From: Pseudomonas fluorescens | GTDB lineage: Bacteria > Pseudomonadota > Gammaproteobacteria > Pseudomonadales > Pseudomonadaceae | Direction of reading: 5' to 3' | Assembly (NCBI RefSeq): GCF_003732425.1 | Contig: NZ_MOBX01000003.1 | Span: 310,001-374,000 of the forward strand | DNA length: 64,000 nucleotides | Part shown: in pieces, positions 63,205 to 64,000 of the stretch | Position numbering within the stretch: the stretch's first letter is position 1 | How the letters are laid out: every line of letters begins with the position of its first letter | Program-made: the position numbers and the translations under genes | The notes under the pieces: generated by a model | What the model was told of the DNA's origin: nothing | The model's database searches: none | The model's input: only the letters and a program-made list of their open reading frames with translations

Positions 63205-64000
63205 ATGCAGCGACTGGAAGCACAAAAAACACCTGCGCCGGACACGTCGGCGGCAATGGGCAAAAGTTGGCGCGAACAGTTCAATCTGCTGCGTTGGTTC
63301 TCGCTTGCGAGTTTTTTCATCATCGCCGCCGTGGCGGTGGGCCTCGGCTATATCTCCACGCGCTTCGTGGTCACCGAAAGCGTCGAGCGCGACGCCTTGC
63401 TGACCGCCCAATTCGTTCAGGCCATCGGCGCGGCGGAAATACGCCATGCCGGCATCACCCCGGCGCGGACCATGGGCGAAATGCTCGATCCGCGCCAGGA
63501 CGGCAACTTCCCTGATGTCGACCCTGTGTTACAGGCTTCGGCGCGTATCGAATTTCTCGACCATGTCGAACACCTGCCGGACATTCTTCTGGCCACGGTG
63601 TACGCCTTGGATCGCACGGTGATCTGGTCAACCAACGCTGAGCTTATCGGCGTGCACATCAAGGATGACGACGAACTCGACGAGTCGTTCGAGATGAAAG
63701 TGCCGGTGTCCTCCAGCTACCACAAGATCGACGATGAGAAACCCGAGCAGCAGTTGCTGCGCGAACCGAAATACCTGTTCATCGAGAACTACATCCCGAT
63801 GTTCAACGCCGACAAAAGCAAAGTCGTCGCCATGGTCGAGATCTACAAGGAACCGGCGGATCTGGTCGACCGCATCGACCGTGGATTCGCCTCGATCTGG
63901 GCCGCCACATGTTTCGGCGGTGCGGCGATCTTTCTCGCGTTGTTCTGGATCGTCCGCCGCGCGGCGCAACTGCTGCAGAGCCAGCAGCAACAGTTGATCA
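63205..64000 (+). CDS. second MnxS-type sensor histidine kinase (truncated by window end)
   Basis: An open frame from ATG 63205 to the end of the window (265 codons). It parallels the kinase at 57476: FNLLRWFSLASFFIIAAVAVGLG, STRFVVTESVERDALLTAQFVQAI, MLDPRQDGNFPDVDP, ENYIPMFNADKSKVVAMVEIYKEPADL, and a second membrane helix (WAATCFGGAAIFLALFWIVRRA). The kinase domain lies beyond the window. The two kinases flank mcoA. An NtrC-type regulator (MnxR) is expected next, but I cannot see it. Confidence 0.85.
   Translation, partial: MQRLEAQKTPAPDTSAAMGKSWREQFNLLRWFSLASFFIIAAVAVGLGYISTRFVVTESVERDALLTAQFVQAIGAAEIRHAGITPARTMGEMLDPRQDGNFPDVDPVLQASARIEFLDHVEHLPDILLATVYALDRTVIWSTNAELIGVHIKDDDELDESFEMKVPVSSSYHKIDDEKPEQQLLREPKYLFIENYIPMFNADKSKVVAMVEIYKEPADLVDRIDRGFASIWAATCFGGAAIFLALFWIVRRAAQLLQSQQQQLI

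Overview
The window looks like a chromosomal segment of a Pseudomonas of the fluorescens/putida lineage. The evidence is high-GC coding sequence, dense REP/REPIN palindromes of the type built on GGGAGCGAGCCTGCTCGCGAA, several LysR/AraC/GlxA regulators, and homologues of the manganese(II) oxidation genes known from P. putida GB-1 (mnxG, mcoA, MnxS-type kinases). No rRNA, tRNA, phage, insertion sequence or CRISPR was recognised.

Positions 1-24 kb are ordinary accessory chromosome. They hold the end of an ABC exporter, an alpha/beta hydrolase, a quinone oxidoreductase, an MFS exporter with a divergent LysR, a pirin with a divergent GlxA-type regulator, and two convergent winged-helix/ATPase regulators (one apparently truncated, the other with a REP pair inside its reading frame). 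An AraC / metallo-beta-lactamase / LysR group follows, then a four-gene catabolic-looking operon (DoxX, monooxygenase-like, amidohydrolase, YcaC), a channel with a cyclic-nucleotide domain, a secreted esterase, and another LysR.

Positions 23.6-64 kb form one functional block. gspF/gspG and a lytic transglycosylase lie beside mnxG, a giant multicopper oxidase. After mnxG comes an operon for a beta-propeller protein, two SCO copper chaperones, a cytochrome c fused to a ligand-binding domain, and a reduced parvulin-like protein. Next is a thirteen-gene operon (39.1-48.7 kb) that joins a response regulator and a type II secretion-like apparatus (ATPase, inner-membrane proteins, secretin, three pseudopilins) directly to the curli export genes csgE, csgF and csgG. 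The curlin genes csgA/csgB lie on the opposite strand behind two large, mutually related secreted proteins of unknown function. The far end holds a MnxS-type kinase, mcoA, an SCO-cytochrome fusion, and a second MnxS-type kinase cut by the window end.

The block appears to be one regulon. Near-consensus sigma-54 promoters (-24 GG / -12 GC) precede mnxG, mcoA, the secretion-curli operon and the transglycosylase. A palindrome TTCCCC-N6-GGGGAA, or a partial copy, lies upstream of mnxG, mcoA, the secretion-curli operon and the csgBA operon; at two promoters its centre is exactly 84 bp from the -24 element. My inference is that an MnxR-like sigma-54 activator co-ordinates Mn oxidases, their copper/electron accessories, a dedicated secretion machine and an amyloid matrix.

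A separate notable signal is a structured leader of about 250 nt upstream of two paralogous small proteins (15.3 kb and 49.7 kb). It has a covarying helix and a motif X...X'...X whose sequence differs completely between the two copies while its complementarity is preserved.
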